Below, piece after piece: positions 1 through 7,784 of a stretch of DNA of 64,000 nt (within the stretch, counting starts at the first letter, position 1; each line of letters starts with the position of its first letter). The notes under the pieces are model-generated. The model saw only the letters and a program-made list of their open reading frames with translations. It was not told where the DNA came from and made no database searches. Origin of the DNA: JBBSNV01 sp964458605 (GTDB lineage: Bacteria; Pseudomonadota; Alphaproteobacteria; Reyranellales; JAQSWP01); contig CAYWLS010000005.1 of NCBI GenBank assembly GCA_964458605.1, positions 62,001 through 126,000 of the forward strand. Direction: 5' to 3'. Both the position numbers and the translations under genes were made by a program.

Positions 1-412
1 GACCGAGATCGGGATAGGCCGCCAGGTCCTGCTCGATCAGCGGCGCGCCGTCGGTCTTGTAGCGCTTGTGGCGGAAGAATTCGGTGCCGCCCTGGCAGTC
101 CTCGGGCAGGGTCAGGTACAGCACGCCCGCCCATACCACGCCGATATCGATATGGATGTCCGCGCCGCGCGGATCGTCCTGCATCGACACGCGAAACTGG
201 CCGTGCGCGAAGCCGGGCTTGGCGCGCAGCGGCTCGCCCAGGATGCGCGAGAACATCTGGTCGCTGTTGGACCACAGCAGCTTTTGCTCCGAGGTGCGGC
301 CGGGATAGGCGGTGCCGGGCGGCGATTGCGGATAGGTGAGCTTCAACGCCTGCTCGCGCACTTCCAGCGGATTGGCGTAGAAATCGTCGATCACCATGTA
401 GCTCAGCCGCAT
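1..412 (-). CDS. DUF6445-like putative 2OG-Fe(II) oxygenase, 3' end cut off
   Basis: The reading frame starts with ATG at 412 and runs off the left edge, so only about 137 N-terminal residues are visible. It begins MRLSYMVIDDFYANPLEVRE, and further on has HIDIGVVWAGVLYLT followed by GGTEFFRHKRYKT. An HxD pair followed by a beta-strand and a Gly-Gly-Thr-x-Phe-Tyr/Phe-Arg-His segment is what I recall for the DUF6445 family, which is related to 2-oxoglutarate/Fe(II) dioxygenases. The distal metal histidine and 2OG-binding arginine would lie in the missing part. It is divergent from the histidine phosphatase gene at 583. The family call is from memory of the motif; the substrate is unknown. Confidence 0.5.
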   Translation of the reverse strand, partial: MRLSYMVIDDFYANPLEVREQALKLTYPQSPPGTAYPGRTSEQKLLWSNSDQMFSRILGEPLRAKPGFAHGQFRVSMQDDPRGADIHIDIGVVWAGVLYLTLPEDCQGGTEFFRHKRYKTDGAPLIEQDLAAYPDLG

Positions 413-582
413 CGCCCTGCCCCGCACCGCGCCGCCGTTGCATCGGCTCGTGTCTTGCGCGTATCTGACGCCGCGGCCGGATCGCCCGGCCGCCTGCCGC
501 ATTGTGCCAAGCCCGGACGGTCCGTGGCGACAGGCATTTTCGCGTCGTGCAACCTCTGCGCCGGCTGTGCCAAGCTGCCGCC

Positions 583-1323
583 ATGGACACAGTCGCCAAT
601 CCCATCCCCAATCCGATCGACGGCAGCTTTCGCCGCCGCATCCACCTGCTGCGCCACGCAGAAGTCGTCTATCTGCAAGACGACGGCAGCGTGGTGCCCG
701 ATCCAAGGCTGGTGGCGCTGACCGAGGCCGGCCAGGATCAGGCCAGGGCGGTGCGACACATGCTGTCCGAGGTGCGGTTCGACCGCGTGCTGTGCTCGGG
801 CCTGCCCCGGACCGAACAGACCGCCGCCATCGTGGCCCAGGATCGCGGGCTGGACATCGGCACGGTGCCCGAACTGGAGGAGATCCGCTCCGGTCCGCGC
901 ACGCCGGTGCCGCCCGACCGCATGCCTTGGGAGGCGGCCTATGCGCTGTGGCAGGCCGGCGAGCCGGACGCCGCCTTCCGCAACGGCGAGCGCTTCGACG
1001 CCTTTGCCGCGCGCGTGCGCCAGGGCATCGAGACGGTGGTGGCACGGCGCGACTGGAACGAATTGCTGCTGGTGCTGCATGGCGCGGTCAATCGCGCCGT
1101 GCTGTGCTGGGCGCTGGATGCCCCGCTCACCAGCTTCCCGCGTTTCGAGCAGGATTTCTGCTGCCTCAACGTCGTCGACATCGATGTCGATGCCGAGGGC
1201 CGCATCCTGCGCAAGATCGTGCGGCTGGTGAATCTCACGCCCTACGACCTGCCCAAGAGCGCCCAGCGCCTCACCACCATGGAGAGCGCGGCGGTGCGGC
1301 TGATGAGGCTGCTGGGCCTGTGA
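583..1323 (+). CDS. Histidine phosphatase family protein
   Basis: This 246-residue protein belongs to the histidine phosphatase (phosphoglycerate mutase-like) superfamily. The catalytic RHxE motif appears as LLRHAEV (Arg24, His25), a second phosphate-binding Arg lies in GLPRTEQT (about residue 76), and the second catalytic His is in VLHGAVNRAV (about residue 166). I chose the ATG at 583 because the longer frame from 502 only adds a low-quality leader and the conserved fold begins about 20 residues after 583. It has no signal peptide, so it should be cytoplasmic. It converges on the EipB-like gene with only 3 bases between stops. The substrate cannot be deduced; it may be a sugar phosphate, an alpha-ribazole-type or a small phosphoester. 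Confidence 0.85.
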   Translation: MDTVANPIPNPIDGSFRRRIHLLRHAEVVYLQDDGSVVPDPRLVALTEAGQDQARAVRHMLSEVRFDRVLCSGLPRTEQTAAIVAQDRGLDIGTVPELEEIRSGPRTPVPPDRMPWEAAYALWQAGEPDAAFRNGERFDAFAARVRQGIETVVARRDWNELLLVLHGAVNRAVLCWALDAPLTSFPRFEQDFCCLNVVDIDVDAEGRILRKIVRLVNLTPYDLPKSAQRLTTMESAAVRLMRLLGL

Positions 1324-1326
1324 GCC

Positions 1327-2133
1327 TCAGCAGGACGGTTTGGCGAGCAGGCGCAGGCGTTGCGCCGTCATCTGCAGCCGCAGGCCCGAGACCTCGATCT
1401 GGCTGCGCGCCACCACGCCGTTGTCGTGCAACTCCTGGACCAGCACCTGGGTGTTGCCGCCGTCGACGCGGGTGATCCTGACCAGCCAGAATTTGGCCGG
1501 CAGTGCCGACTGCACCTCGTCCGGCAGCCTGGCGTCGTCGAACGGCGAACGGTCGAGCACCTGGACATGGGTCTGTTCGACCCCGTCCGGCGCGGTCGGT
1601 CCCATGGCCTGCAGGGTGAAATCGGTGTCGCCGGCCTGCAGGCGCTCGAGCATTGCCTGCGTTGCCGAAGCCACCAGGACCAGCCCGGCCGGCACGTCCT
1701 TGGTCGTCGACCGCCCATCCAGCGTGAACACGATCCTGCCGGGCTGCCCCTTGTCCGGGAAAGCGACCGCGATCTTGCTTTGCGCCTGCCGCCCGTTCAG
1801 CGCGGCATCGATCGTATAATCGCCCTTGAGGCCATCGCCGCTTTCCTGGCCCGCCAAGGTCAGCGACATGTCCAGGGTCTGCCCGGGCGCCTTCACCGTC
1901 ATGGTCAGGGTCTGATCGTAATCCCAACCCCGGCAGGACGGTGCCATGACCAGGCGGGAATCGCCGTCGACCGTGGTGCCGGGCGGGGCGTTCAGCGCCA
2001 CCACCTTGTAGTCGGCGCGATGGCCGGTGAGTTCGGCGGCCGAAGCGCTGCCGGCGACCGCAAACGCAACCAGGAATGCGGTGGCGCAACGGCGGGTTGC
2101 CACGGCGCGGCGGATACGGGCGTTGGTCGTCAT
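1327..2133 (-). CDS. EipB-like (DUF1849) periplasmic envelope protein, downstream copy
   Basis: The 268-residue product starts with a signal peptide (hydrophobic core about residues 17-31, ending ASA|AE) and should act in the periplasm. It resembles EipB/DUF1849, an alphaproteobacterial beta-spiral protein needed for envelope integrity in Brucella. The best marker is the spacing of its two conserved cysteines: one near residue 67 (PSCRGWDYD) and one as the very last residue (KPSC*), matching the C69-C278 disulfide I remember for EipB. It sits 2 bases after the stop of a paralogue at 2136-2903, so the two are surely co-transcribed. The long open frame that appears to join both genes is an artefact; the ATG at 2133 follows the paralogue directly. 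Confidence 0.7.
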   Translation of the reverse strand: MTTNARIRRAVATRRCATAFLVAFAVAGSASAAELTGHRADYKVVALNAPPGTTVDGDSRLVMAPSCRGWDYDQTLTMTVKAPGQTLDMSLTLAGQESGDGLKGDYTIDAALNGRQAQSKIAVAFPDKGQPGRIVFTLDGRSTTKDVPAGLVLVASATQAMLERLQAGDTDFTLQAMGPTAPDGVEQTHVQVLDRSPFDDARLPDEVQSALPAKFWLVRITRVDGGNTQVLVQELHDNGVVARSQIEVSGLRLQMTAQRLRLLAKPSC

Positions 2134-2135
2134 TT

Positions 2136-2903
2136 TCAGCACACCGGCTTGGGGAAGATTTTGATGTTGCGTGCCGTCATCTCGAAATGGATGCCGGACA
2201 TCTCCATCATGATACGCGCGATCACGCCGCTTTCGTAGATCAGCATGGTGGCGTCCTGCGCGCCGTTGGGCTGTGCCTTGGTGAACCGGACCACCCAGCT
2301 CTTGCCGGCCAGCGCGCCCTCGGCGTCGACCGGCAGCTTGGTGTCGGAAAAAGGCGACTGGCCGAGCAACTGGACATGCAAGTCGGCCACGCCCTCGGGC
2401 GCGGTCGGCTCGACCACCTTCAGCGTGAAGTCCTTCTCGCCCGCCGCCAGCCTGTCGAGCATGGCCTGCGAGGCCTTGGCCAGCAGCAAGGTGCCGCCGG
2501 GGATGCTGTGGGCGACGCTGTTGGGCCCGACGCTGGCGTCCATCTTCCCCGCGCCGCCGTCGCGCGGCAGGCGGACCGACGCCTTGATCGCGATCTGCTG
2601 GCCGTTGGCGGCGATCTGGGTGACGTAGTCGCCCGTCAGCCCGTCGGCGGTCTCGTCGGCCTGCTGGGTCAGCACGATAGTGGCGGCGCGATCGCCGGCC
2701 TTGACGTTGAGATTGGCAAGTTGAGTGACCTTCCACGCCTTGCAGGTGCCGATCGTGCCCATCTGCCACAGCCCGTCGCCGCTGGCCCCGGCCGGCAGGT
2801 TCTTCAGCTCGACCTGATAGTCGACATAGTGACTGAGCTGTTCGGCGGCATAGGCTGGCGCAGCGGCCAGCACGGCAAGCCAAATCACCACAAGGCGATA
2901 CAT
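2136..2903 (-). CDS. EipB-like (DUF1849) periplasmic envelope protein, upstream copy
   Basis: The 255-residue protein has a clear signal peptide (MYRLVVIWLAVLAAAPAYA) and then an EipB-like body. As in the downstream copy, one cysteine lies early (GTCKAWK, Cys54) and one is the final residue (PKPVC*), so the disulfide that closes the EipB fold is conserved in both. The two paralogues also share phrases such as GDYxxQIAANGQQ / GDYTIDAALNGRQ and PTAPxGV near residue 170. The ATG at 2903 is preceded on its strand by a purine-rich GAGGGGG ribosome site. This is the first gene of the pair. Whether the two proteins are redundant or bind different partners cannot be told. Confidence 0.68.
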   Translation of the reverse strand: MYRLVVIWLAVLAAAPAYAAEQLSHYVDYQVELKNLPAGASGDGLWQMGTIGTCKAWKVTQLANLNVKAGDRAATIVLTQQADETADGLTGDYVTQIAANGQQIAIKASVRLPRDGGAGKMDASVGPNSVAHSIPGGTLLLAKASQAMLDRLAAGEKDFTLKVVEPTAPEGVADLHVQLLGQSPFSDTKLPVDAEGALAGKSWVVRFTKAQPNGAQDATMLIYESGVIARIMMEMSGIHFEMTARNIKIFPKPVC

Positions 2904-3072
2904 CGTTCCCCCTCGTCGCCGGACCGGTCGCGATCCGCCACGCCGATCTTGCCGCGTTGTTATTTGCAACCAAACTGCAAATTCAAGCCATCGGGAGCCA
3001 GGCCAGCATGGCGGTGCTCCTTTTTTCACGATTCTGGCGATTTTTCCTGCCGAACGATGGGAGAAAGCCCGA

Positions 3073-3102
3073 GAAAACCGTCGCTTCTGCTGAAAGCGAC
3101 GG
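3073..3102 (-). terminator. Rho-independent terminator
   Basis: A perfect 9-bp stem (CCGTCGCTT / AAGCGACGG, 7-base loop) at 3078-3102 is followed, read on the minus strand, by TTTTC. It lies about 87 bases after the stop of the secreted-protein gene at 3189-4031 and would end transcription of the minus-strand run that includes folB. Confidence 0.7.
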
Positions 3103-3188
3103 CCAATAGGGGCAAAAATGCCGTACTGGCGGCCGAAATCGGTTCAGTTGGACTGGCATTCGCCCGGCTGGCGGGCAAAAACCCCGTC

Positions 3189-4031
3189 CTAATGGCCCAT
3201 TCCGGCCCCCTGACCCAGCTTTCCGGCAATCTCGACGGCTATTCCGTCCAGCCCGGGCATCGCATCCATCGGCAGCAAGGTGCGATAGGTGCCGCCGTCG
3301 GGCAGCCCCTTCCAGTCGTTGCCGACCAGCCGCGCTTCGACCTGGCCGCTGCCGGCGATGGCCGCCCGGGCATCGGGGAAGCGGGAAACGGCAGCGGCCA
3401 GCGCCGCCTTGAACGCGCCATCGTCCAGCTTGCTGTAGGGCTCGCCGGCATCGTCGCGCAGATTGATGAACACCAGCTCCTGGTCGAAGGCGGTATAGCC
3501 CTGCCCCAGCCCGGGATCGACCTGGGCGGCGAAGTGGAAGAAGGAATCGGCCAGGGCGCCGGTCAGCGCCGCGTCGAGGAATTTCACGCGCACGTAGAAC
3601 TGATCGGCATCCGCCGCCGTCAGGTCCAGCACCAGCACCGATTCCTGGCGATAGACATAGCCCAGCGCGGCGGCCAGCAGCGTGGCCTGGCGCGGTTCGG
3701 CCTGCACGCGCATGACGATCGAGGGATCGCTGCGCAACCTGTAGCCGCCGGGAACGACTTCGATGCTGGTGGCGCCGGCAAAGCCCACCGCCCTGGCGAT
3801 GGTGCTGCCCTGCTCGGCCACCGATCGGGTCAGCGCCTGAAGCCGGTCGTAGGGCAGCGCGTCGAGCGAGGGGCGGCCCGTGCCGGGCGCGGGATTGGCC
3901 TGATACACCAGCAGGGTCTCGGCCCAGGCCGGCGCGCCGGCGCCCCATATCGCCAGCCAGGCGATCGCCAGCAGCGCAAGGCCGCGCCCCAACCCCAGGC
4001 CTCGCCGCCTAGCGCTGGCGGAAGATCTCAT
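3189..4031 (-). CDS. Secreted or periplasmic hypothetical protein
   Basis: I do not recognise a family. The 280-residue product begins with an arginine-rich head, a hydrophobic stretch (about residues 17-35) and a likely signal peptidase site after APAWA, so it should be exported. The mature part is rich in Ala/Leu and has a notable YVYRQESVLVLDL strand near residue 140. The ATG at 4031 was chosen because it puts the signal peptide at the N-terminus; upstream in-frame sequence is an antisense-like shadow of folB. It overlaps the 3' end of folB by 23 bases, which suggests translational coupling, but no functional link to folate synthesis is evident. A terminator follows. Confidence 0.6.
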   Translation of the reverse strand: MRSSASARRRGLGLGRGLALLAIAWLAIWGAGAPAWAETLLVYQANPAPGTGRPSLDALPYDRLQALTRSVAEQGSTIARAVGFAGATSIEVVPGGYRLRSDPSIVMRVQAEPRQATLLAAALGYVYRQESVLVLDLTAADADQFYVRVKFLDAALTGALADSFFHFAAQVDPGLGQGYTAFDQELVFINLRDDAGEPYSKLDDGAFKAALAAAVSRFPDARAAIAGSGQVEARLVGNDWKGLPDGGTYRTLLPMDAMPGLDGIAVEIAGKLGQGAGMGH

Positions 4032-4380
4032 AGCCCACGCCTTCGCAATCGGGATAGACGTCCGGCTTCTCGGTCGAGACCCGCGCCGACAGCACTTCGG
4101 GCCGCGCCAGGCACAGCGCCACGATGTCCTGGCACAGCGTCTCCTGCAGATTGTAGTGCCGCGCCGCCACCAGCCCGGCAATGCCCTGGCGCACGAAGTC
4201 GTAGTCCAGCACCCGGTCGATGGCGTCGTCGATCACCGGCAGCGGCGCGACGAACAGCTCGACATTGATCAGCAGGCGCTGGCGCGCGGCCCTCTCGTGG
4301 GCGTGGATGCCGATCGAGGCCTCGACGCTGTAGTTGCGCAGGAAGATGCGGCGCGTCTCGCCGGCAGCGGTCTGGCTCAC
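4009..4380 (-). CDS. folB: Dihydroneopterin aldolase
   Basis: The 123-residue protein fits FolB in length and sequence: RIFLRNYSVEASIGIHAHER at the N-terminus, then RVLDYDFVRQGI, and a C-terminal EKPDVYPDCEGVGYEIFR. FolB cleaves 7,8-dihydroneopterin to 6-hydroxymethyl-dihydropterin in folate synthesis and acts as a cytoplasmic oligomer. The conserved EKP and G(V/I)GYEI segments are typical of the tetrahydrofolate tunnel-fold family. The start is GTG at 4380, overlapping the stop of the upstream SDR gene as GTGA, so the two are translationally coupled. That pairing with a pteridine-reductase-like SDR supports a shared pterin role. Confidence 0.88.
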   Translation of the reverse strand: MSQTAAGETRRIFLRNYSVEASIGIHAHERAARQRLLINVELFVAPLPVIDDAIDRVLDYDFVRQGIAGLVAARHYNLQETLCQDIVALCLARPEVLSARVSTEKPDVYPDCEGVGYEIFRQR

Positions 4381-5162
4381 GGCTTCTTCTTCTCGAAGAT
4401 CACGTCCTGCGGCCGCTTGCCCAGATGCTCGCCGCCATCGACGATGATGGTCTCGCCGGTCAGCGACGGCGTGGCCAGGATGAAGCGCAGAGCGCGCACC
4501 AGATCCTTGGGCGCGGCGCCGATGCCCAGCGGGGCGCGCGCCTGGGCGGCGCGGAAGTTCTTCTCGCTCTGGCGCAGCGCCGGCAGGGTGATGCCGGGCG
4601 CGATGGCGTTGACCCGCACGCGCGGCGCCAGCGCCCGCGCCAGCACCTCGGTCACGCCCTGCAGCCCGACCTTGCTGATCGTGTAGCTGTAGAAATCGGG
4701 ATTGAGATTCCACAGCTTCTGGTCGAGCAGGTTGACGATGCAGCCGGTGTGCCGCGGATCGAGCTGGCGGGCGAAGTCGCGCGCCAGGATGGCCGGCGCG
4801 CGCAGGTTGATGGCCTGGTGACGGTCCCATTGCGCGGCAGTGAAATCGGCTGGCCGGTCCAATTCGAACAGCGAGGCCGAATTGACCAGGCAGGTGAGCG
4901 GCGGGCCATCGCCCTTGGCGGCACAGCGCCCGATCAGCGCCTCGCTGGCCTTGACGCTGGCCAGATCGGCGCGCAGCGCCATGGCCGCGCCGCCTGCCTT
5001 GCGGATGGCGGCGACGGTTTCGGTGGCCTCCTGCCGCGAGGCGTTGTAATGGACGTAGACGAACCAGCCGTCCTGGGCCAGGGCCTCGGCGAAGTAACGG
5101 CCGATGCGTTTGCCCGCGCCCGTCACCAGAGCCGCCTGCATGGATTTCATGGTCTTGCGCAT
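4377..5162 (-). CDS. SDR with pteridine-reductase triad (FolM/PTR1-like)
   Basis: This 261-residue short-chain dehydrogenase has the Rossmann motif TGAGKRIGR, whose KR signature is typical of pteridine reductases. Its active site differs from ordinary SDRs: the usual catalytic Ser is replaced by Asp147, followed by Tyr160 and Lys164 (D-12 residues-Y-x3-K). This spacing equals Asp181/Tyr194/Lys198 of Leishmania PTR1. The N-S-A motif (LVNSASLFE) also fits that group. The likely reaction is NADPH-dependent reduction of dihydrobiopterin-, dihydromonapterin- or dihydrofolate-type pterins. The gene overlaps folB by 4 bases (GTGA), which strongly supports a pterin or folate role. It could act as a backup dihydrofolate reductase like E. 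coli FolM. Confidence 0.75.
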   Translation of the reverse strand: MRKTMKSMQAALVTGAGKRIGRYFAEALAQDGWFVYVHYNASRQEATETVAAIRKAGGAAMALRADLASVKASEALIGRCAAKGDGPPLTCLVNSASLFELDRPADFTAAQWDRHQAINLRAPAILARDFARQLDPRHTGCIVNLLDQKLWNLNPDFYSYTISKVGLQGVTEVLARALAPRVRVNAIAPGITLPALRQSEKNFRAAQARAPLGIGAAPKDLVRALRFILATPSLTGETIIVDGGEHLGKRPQDVIFEKKKP

Positions 5163-5219
5163 TGCCCGCGATCATATTCAGTCGCTCGTGACTGTGCCAG
5201 CGCGGATCGGTCGGCGGCG

Positions 5220-6338
5220 ATGAGCGCGCTCGACAGCGCCGAATGCGACGTGGCGGTGATCGGCGCCGGCGTGGTCGGCCTGGCGGTGGCGCGCGCCCTG
5301 GCGCTGGCCGGCCGCGAGGTGCTGATCCTGGAAGCCGAGCACGCCATCGGCACCGTCACCTCCTCGCGCAACAGCGAGGTGATCCATGCCGGCATGTATT
5401 ATGCCGCCGGCAGCCTGATGGCCAGGTTCTGCGTGCGCGGCCGGCACCTGCTCTACGACTATTGCGCCAGCCACGGCGTCGGCCATCGCAAATGCGGCAA
5501 GCTGATCGTGGCCTGCGACCAGTCCGAGATCGCCAAGCTGGTCGACATCACCAAACGCGCCGCGGTCAACGGCGTGGACGATCTGCGCCAGATCGACGTC
5601 GCCCAGGCGCTGGCGCTGGAGCCGGCCTTGAACTGCACCGGCGCGCTGCTGTCGCCCTCGACCGGAATCGTCGACAGCCACGGGCTGATGCTGGCCTATC
5701 TGGGCGATGCGCAGGACCACGGCGCGGCGCTGGCGCTCAACGCGCCGGTCGTGCGCGGCGAGGCGCGCGCGGACGGCCGGGTCGAGATCGAGGTGGGCGG
5801 TGCGGCGCCGATGCGGCTGCTGTGCCGCAGCGTGGTCAATGCCGCCGGACTCGATGCGCCGGTGGTGGCCAGCCGCATCGAGGGCGTGCGGCCCGATGCG
5901 GTGCCGCCGCGCTATTTCGCCAAGGGCAGCTATTACGCGCTGGCGGGGCGCAATCCCTTTACCCGGCTGATCTATCCGGTGCCGATTCCGGGCGGGCTGG
6001 GCGTGCACCTGACCATCGACCTGGCCGGCCAGGCGCGCTTCGGGCCGGACGTGGAATGGGTCGAGGATCTCAATTACGACGTCGATCCGCGCCGCGCCGA
6101 TTCCTTCTACGCCGCGGTGCGCCGCTACTGGCCGGGGCTGAAGGACGGCGCGCTGGTGCCGGCCTATTCCGGCATCAGGCCCAAGATCGTGCCCCAAGGC
6201 GCGCCGGGCCAGGATTTCATCCTGCAGGACGCCAATGTCCATGGCGTGGCCGGCCTGATCAACCTGCTGGGCATCGAATCGCCCGGCCTCACCTCGTCAC
6301 TGGCCATCGGCGAGGCAGTGGCGGCGATGGTGCATTAA
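5220..6338 (+). CDS. FAD-dependent oxidoreductase, L-2-hydroxyglutarate dehydrogenase-like
   Basis: The 372-residue protein has an N-terminal dinucleotide-binding fold (VAVIGAGVVGLAVARALA) followed by an acidic strand end (LILEAE), placing it in the DAO/GlpO flavoprotein superfamily. The segment NSEVIHAGMYYAAGSLMA is characteristic of L-2-hydroxyglutarate dehydrogenase/LhgO proteins, and the C-terminal GLINLLGIESPGLTSSLA matches the FAD-binding end of that family. The predicted reaction is oxidation of L-2-hydroxyglutarate, a metabolic side product, to 2-oxoglutarate with electrons passed to the quinone pool. The ATG at 5220 puts the GxGxxG motif at residues 15-20, as expected. It is divergent from the pteridine reductase-like gene; a palindromic repeat follows its stop. 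Confidence 0.78.
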   Translation: MSALDSAECDVAVIGAGVVGLAVARALALAGREVLILEAEHAIGTVTSSRNSEVIHAGMYYAAGSLMARFCVRGRHLLYDYCASHGVGHRKCGKLIVACDQSEIAKLVDITKRAAVNGVDDLRQIDVAQALALEPALNCTGALLSPSTGIVDSHGLMLAYLGDAQDHGAALALNAPVVRGEARADGRVEIEVGGAAPMRLLCRSVVNAAGLDAPVVASRIEGVRPDAVPPRYFAKGSYYALAGRNPFTRLIYPVPIPGGLGVHLTIDLAGQARFGPDVEWVEDLNYDVDPRRADSFYAAVRRYWPGLKDGALVPAYSGIRPKIVPQGAPGQDFILQDANVHGVAGLINLLGIESPGLTSSLAIGEAVAAMVH

Positions 6339-6361
6339 AGGGACATTGCCAGAACGAAAGC

Positions 6362-6494
6362 AAAGATCGTCATCCCGGCCGCGCGTAACGAGCCGGATCC
6401 TTTTCTCATCATGCGAAGGCGATGGTCTGAATCGATATTGGCCCCGGATAGCGCGTCGCTGCGCTCAGCGGCACGCTTCCGGGGTGACGATTTT
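6362..6494. repeat. Palindromic repeat, short copy A
   Basis: The ends are inverted repeats: GATCGTCATCCCGG on the left and CCGGGGTGACGATTTT on the right. Inside are two smaller palindromic units, each of the form GTCAyCCCGG...GAGCCGGrnCC, facing each other across a spacer of about 40 bases. The spacer (beginning TTTTCTCATCATGCGAAGGC) resembles that of copy B at 13805-13988. The element lies between the stop codons of two converging genes (6338 and 6516). Confidence 0.65.
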
Positions 6495-6515
6495 CATGCT
6501 TCGCCCAACAATCTT

Positions 6516-6734
6516 CTAAGGCCGCATGAAGCCGAACGGTTCGCTCTCGTCGATCGTGTCGAGCTTGAACTGCAGCTCCGAGACGATGTCGCTGTCGGAG
6601 CGGATCATCTTGTAGACCTCGATGGCGCAGGCCAGCAATGCCCGCCCCACCACGTCGCTGGGGATCGAGGCCTTCTCCGCCTCGGCCACGGCCGCGTTGA
6701 CCTTGGGCCGCACGATATCCCACACGTCGCTCAT
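6516..6734 (-). CDS. Small hypothetical protein
   Basis: This 72-residue protein (MSDVWDIVRPKVNAAVAEAE...) is acidic, helical-looking and without signal or membrane segment. I do not recognise a family. It is probably a real gene: it has normal codon use, a balanced amino acid composition unlike the arginine/alanine-rich shadow frames nearby, and a GGAGGGGAT-like ribosome site just before the ATG at 6734. It is divergent from the nitronate monooxygenase-like gene at 6816, with which it may share a promoter region of about 80 bases. Confidence 0.55.
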   Translation of the reverse strand: MSDVWDIVRPKVNAAVAEAEKASIPSDVVGRALLACAIEVYKMIRSDSDIVSELQFKLDTIDESEPFGFMRP

Positions 6735-6815
6735 ATCCCCTCCGAGCCTCTTGCCGCACGGTTGCAGTTTCCAGGATCATACGCCTCGCGGCATTGATTG
6801 AAATCAGAGGCAGCC

Positions 6816-7760
6816 ATGAATCGGTTTCTCGCCCATTGCGGCGCGCGATATCCCATCGTCCAGGCGCCGATGGGCTGGATCGCCCGCGCGCAACTGGCCT
6901 CCGCCGTGTGCCGGGCCGGCGGGCTCGGCATCGTCGAGACCTCGTCGGGCGAAACCGATGCCTGCATCGGCGAGATCGAGAAGATGAAGCAGCTCACCGA
7001 CCGGCCGTTCGGCGTCAACCTGCCGCTGCTGTTCCTGCGCGACCCGCGCATGGTCGAGTATGTGGCGAGCTGCGGCGTGAAATTCGTCACCACCTCGGCC
7101 GGCAGCCCCGGCAAGCTGATCGACGCGCTGAAGGGCCGGAACCCCGACATCGTCGTCTACCATGTGGTGCCGACCCTCAAGGCGGCGATCAAGGCGGTCG
7201 AGGCCGGCGTCGACGGGCTGATCGTCGAGGGCGCCGAGGGCGGCGGCTTCAAGAATCCCGACGACGTGTCCTCGCTGGTGCTGCTGCAGGCGGTGCGCCA
7301 AGCGGTCGAGGTGCCGCTGGTGGCGGCGGGCGGCATCTGCGACGGGCGCGGCATGGCGGCGGCGTTTGCTTTGGGTGCGGAAGGCATCCAGATGGGCACG
7401 CGCTTCGTCTCCGCCACCGAAAGCCCGGTGCACCGCAACTACAAGCAGGCCATCCTCGACGCGCCGGAGACCGGCACCCTGATGCTGAACAAATCGGGCA
7501 GCCCTTGCGTGCGCGCGCTCAAGACCCGGCGTTCGCAAGGCATCTACCAGGCCGGCACCATGCCCCAGGACACGTTCGGCCGGATCCTCGATCTCTATTT
7601 CGGCGGCGACATGGAGGCCAGCATCGGCCTGGCGGGCCAGACCGCCGGCCTGATCGACGAGGTCAAGCCGGTGGAGGAGATCATTCACGGCACGATCGCG
7701 GGGTTCCACGCGATCTGCAGCCGGATGGGCAAGCTCGCCCAGGCGGCGAGCTTCGGCTGA
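6816..7760 (+). CDS. Nitronate monooxygenase-like FMN protein lacking the catalytic His
   Basis: The 314-residue TIM-barrel protein carries family hallmarks: YPIVQAPMGWIA near the N-terminus, AGGLGIVE, RPFGVNLPL, and the FMN phosphate site LVAAGGICDGRGMAAA followed by GAEGIQMGTRFV. The position that holds the catalytic histidine in true nitronate monooxygenases (GxEAGGH) reads VEGAEGGGFK here, so the His is replaced by Phe. This argues against nitroalkane oxidation and for some other FMN-dependent reduction or isomerisation, as in FabK-like relatives. The ATG at 6816 is preceded by AGAGG; an in-frame TTG at 6798 is less likely. A second family member lies at 12827 in the same neighbourhood. 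Confidence 0.75.
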   Translation: MNRFLAHCGARYPIVQAPMGWIARAQLASAVCRAGGLGIVETSSGETDACIGEIEKMKQLTDRPFGVNLPLLFLRDPRMVEYVASCGVKFVTTSAGSPGKLIDALKGRNPDIVVYHVVPTLKAAIKAVEAGVDGLIVEGAEGGGFKNPDDVSSLVLLQAVRQAVEVPLVAAGGICDGRGMAAAFALGAEGIQMGTRFVSATESPVHRNYKQAILDAPETGTLMLNKSGSPCVRALKTRRSQGIYQAGTMPQDTFGRILDLYFGGDMEASIGLAGQTAGLIDEVKPVEEIIHGTIAGFHAICSRMGKLAQAASFG

Positions 7761-7784
7761 GCCGCCGGCGACCGTCAAACCCGA

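Noticed and set aside
1327..2973. A single 548-residue open frame spanning both EipB-like regions
   Set aside because: The upstream half has the Arg/Gly composition of an out-of-frame translation; the true genes are two separate frames, each with a signal peptide and its own start.
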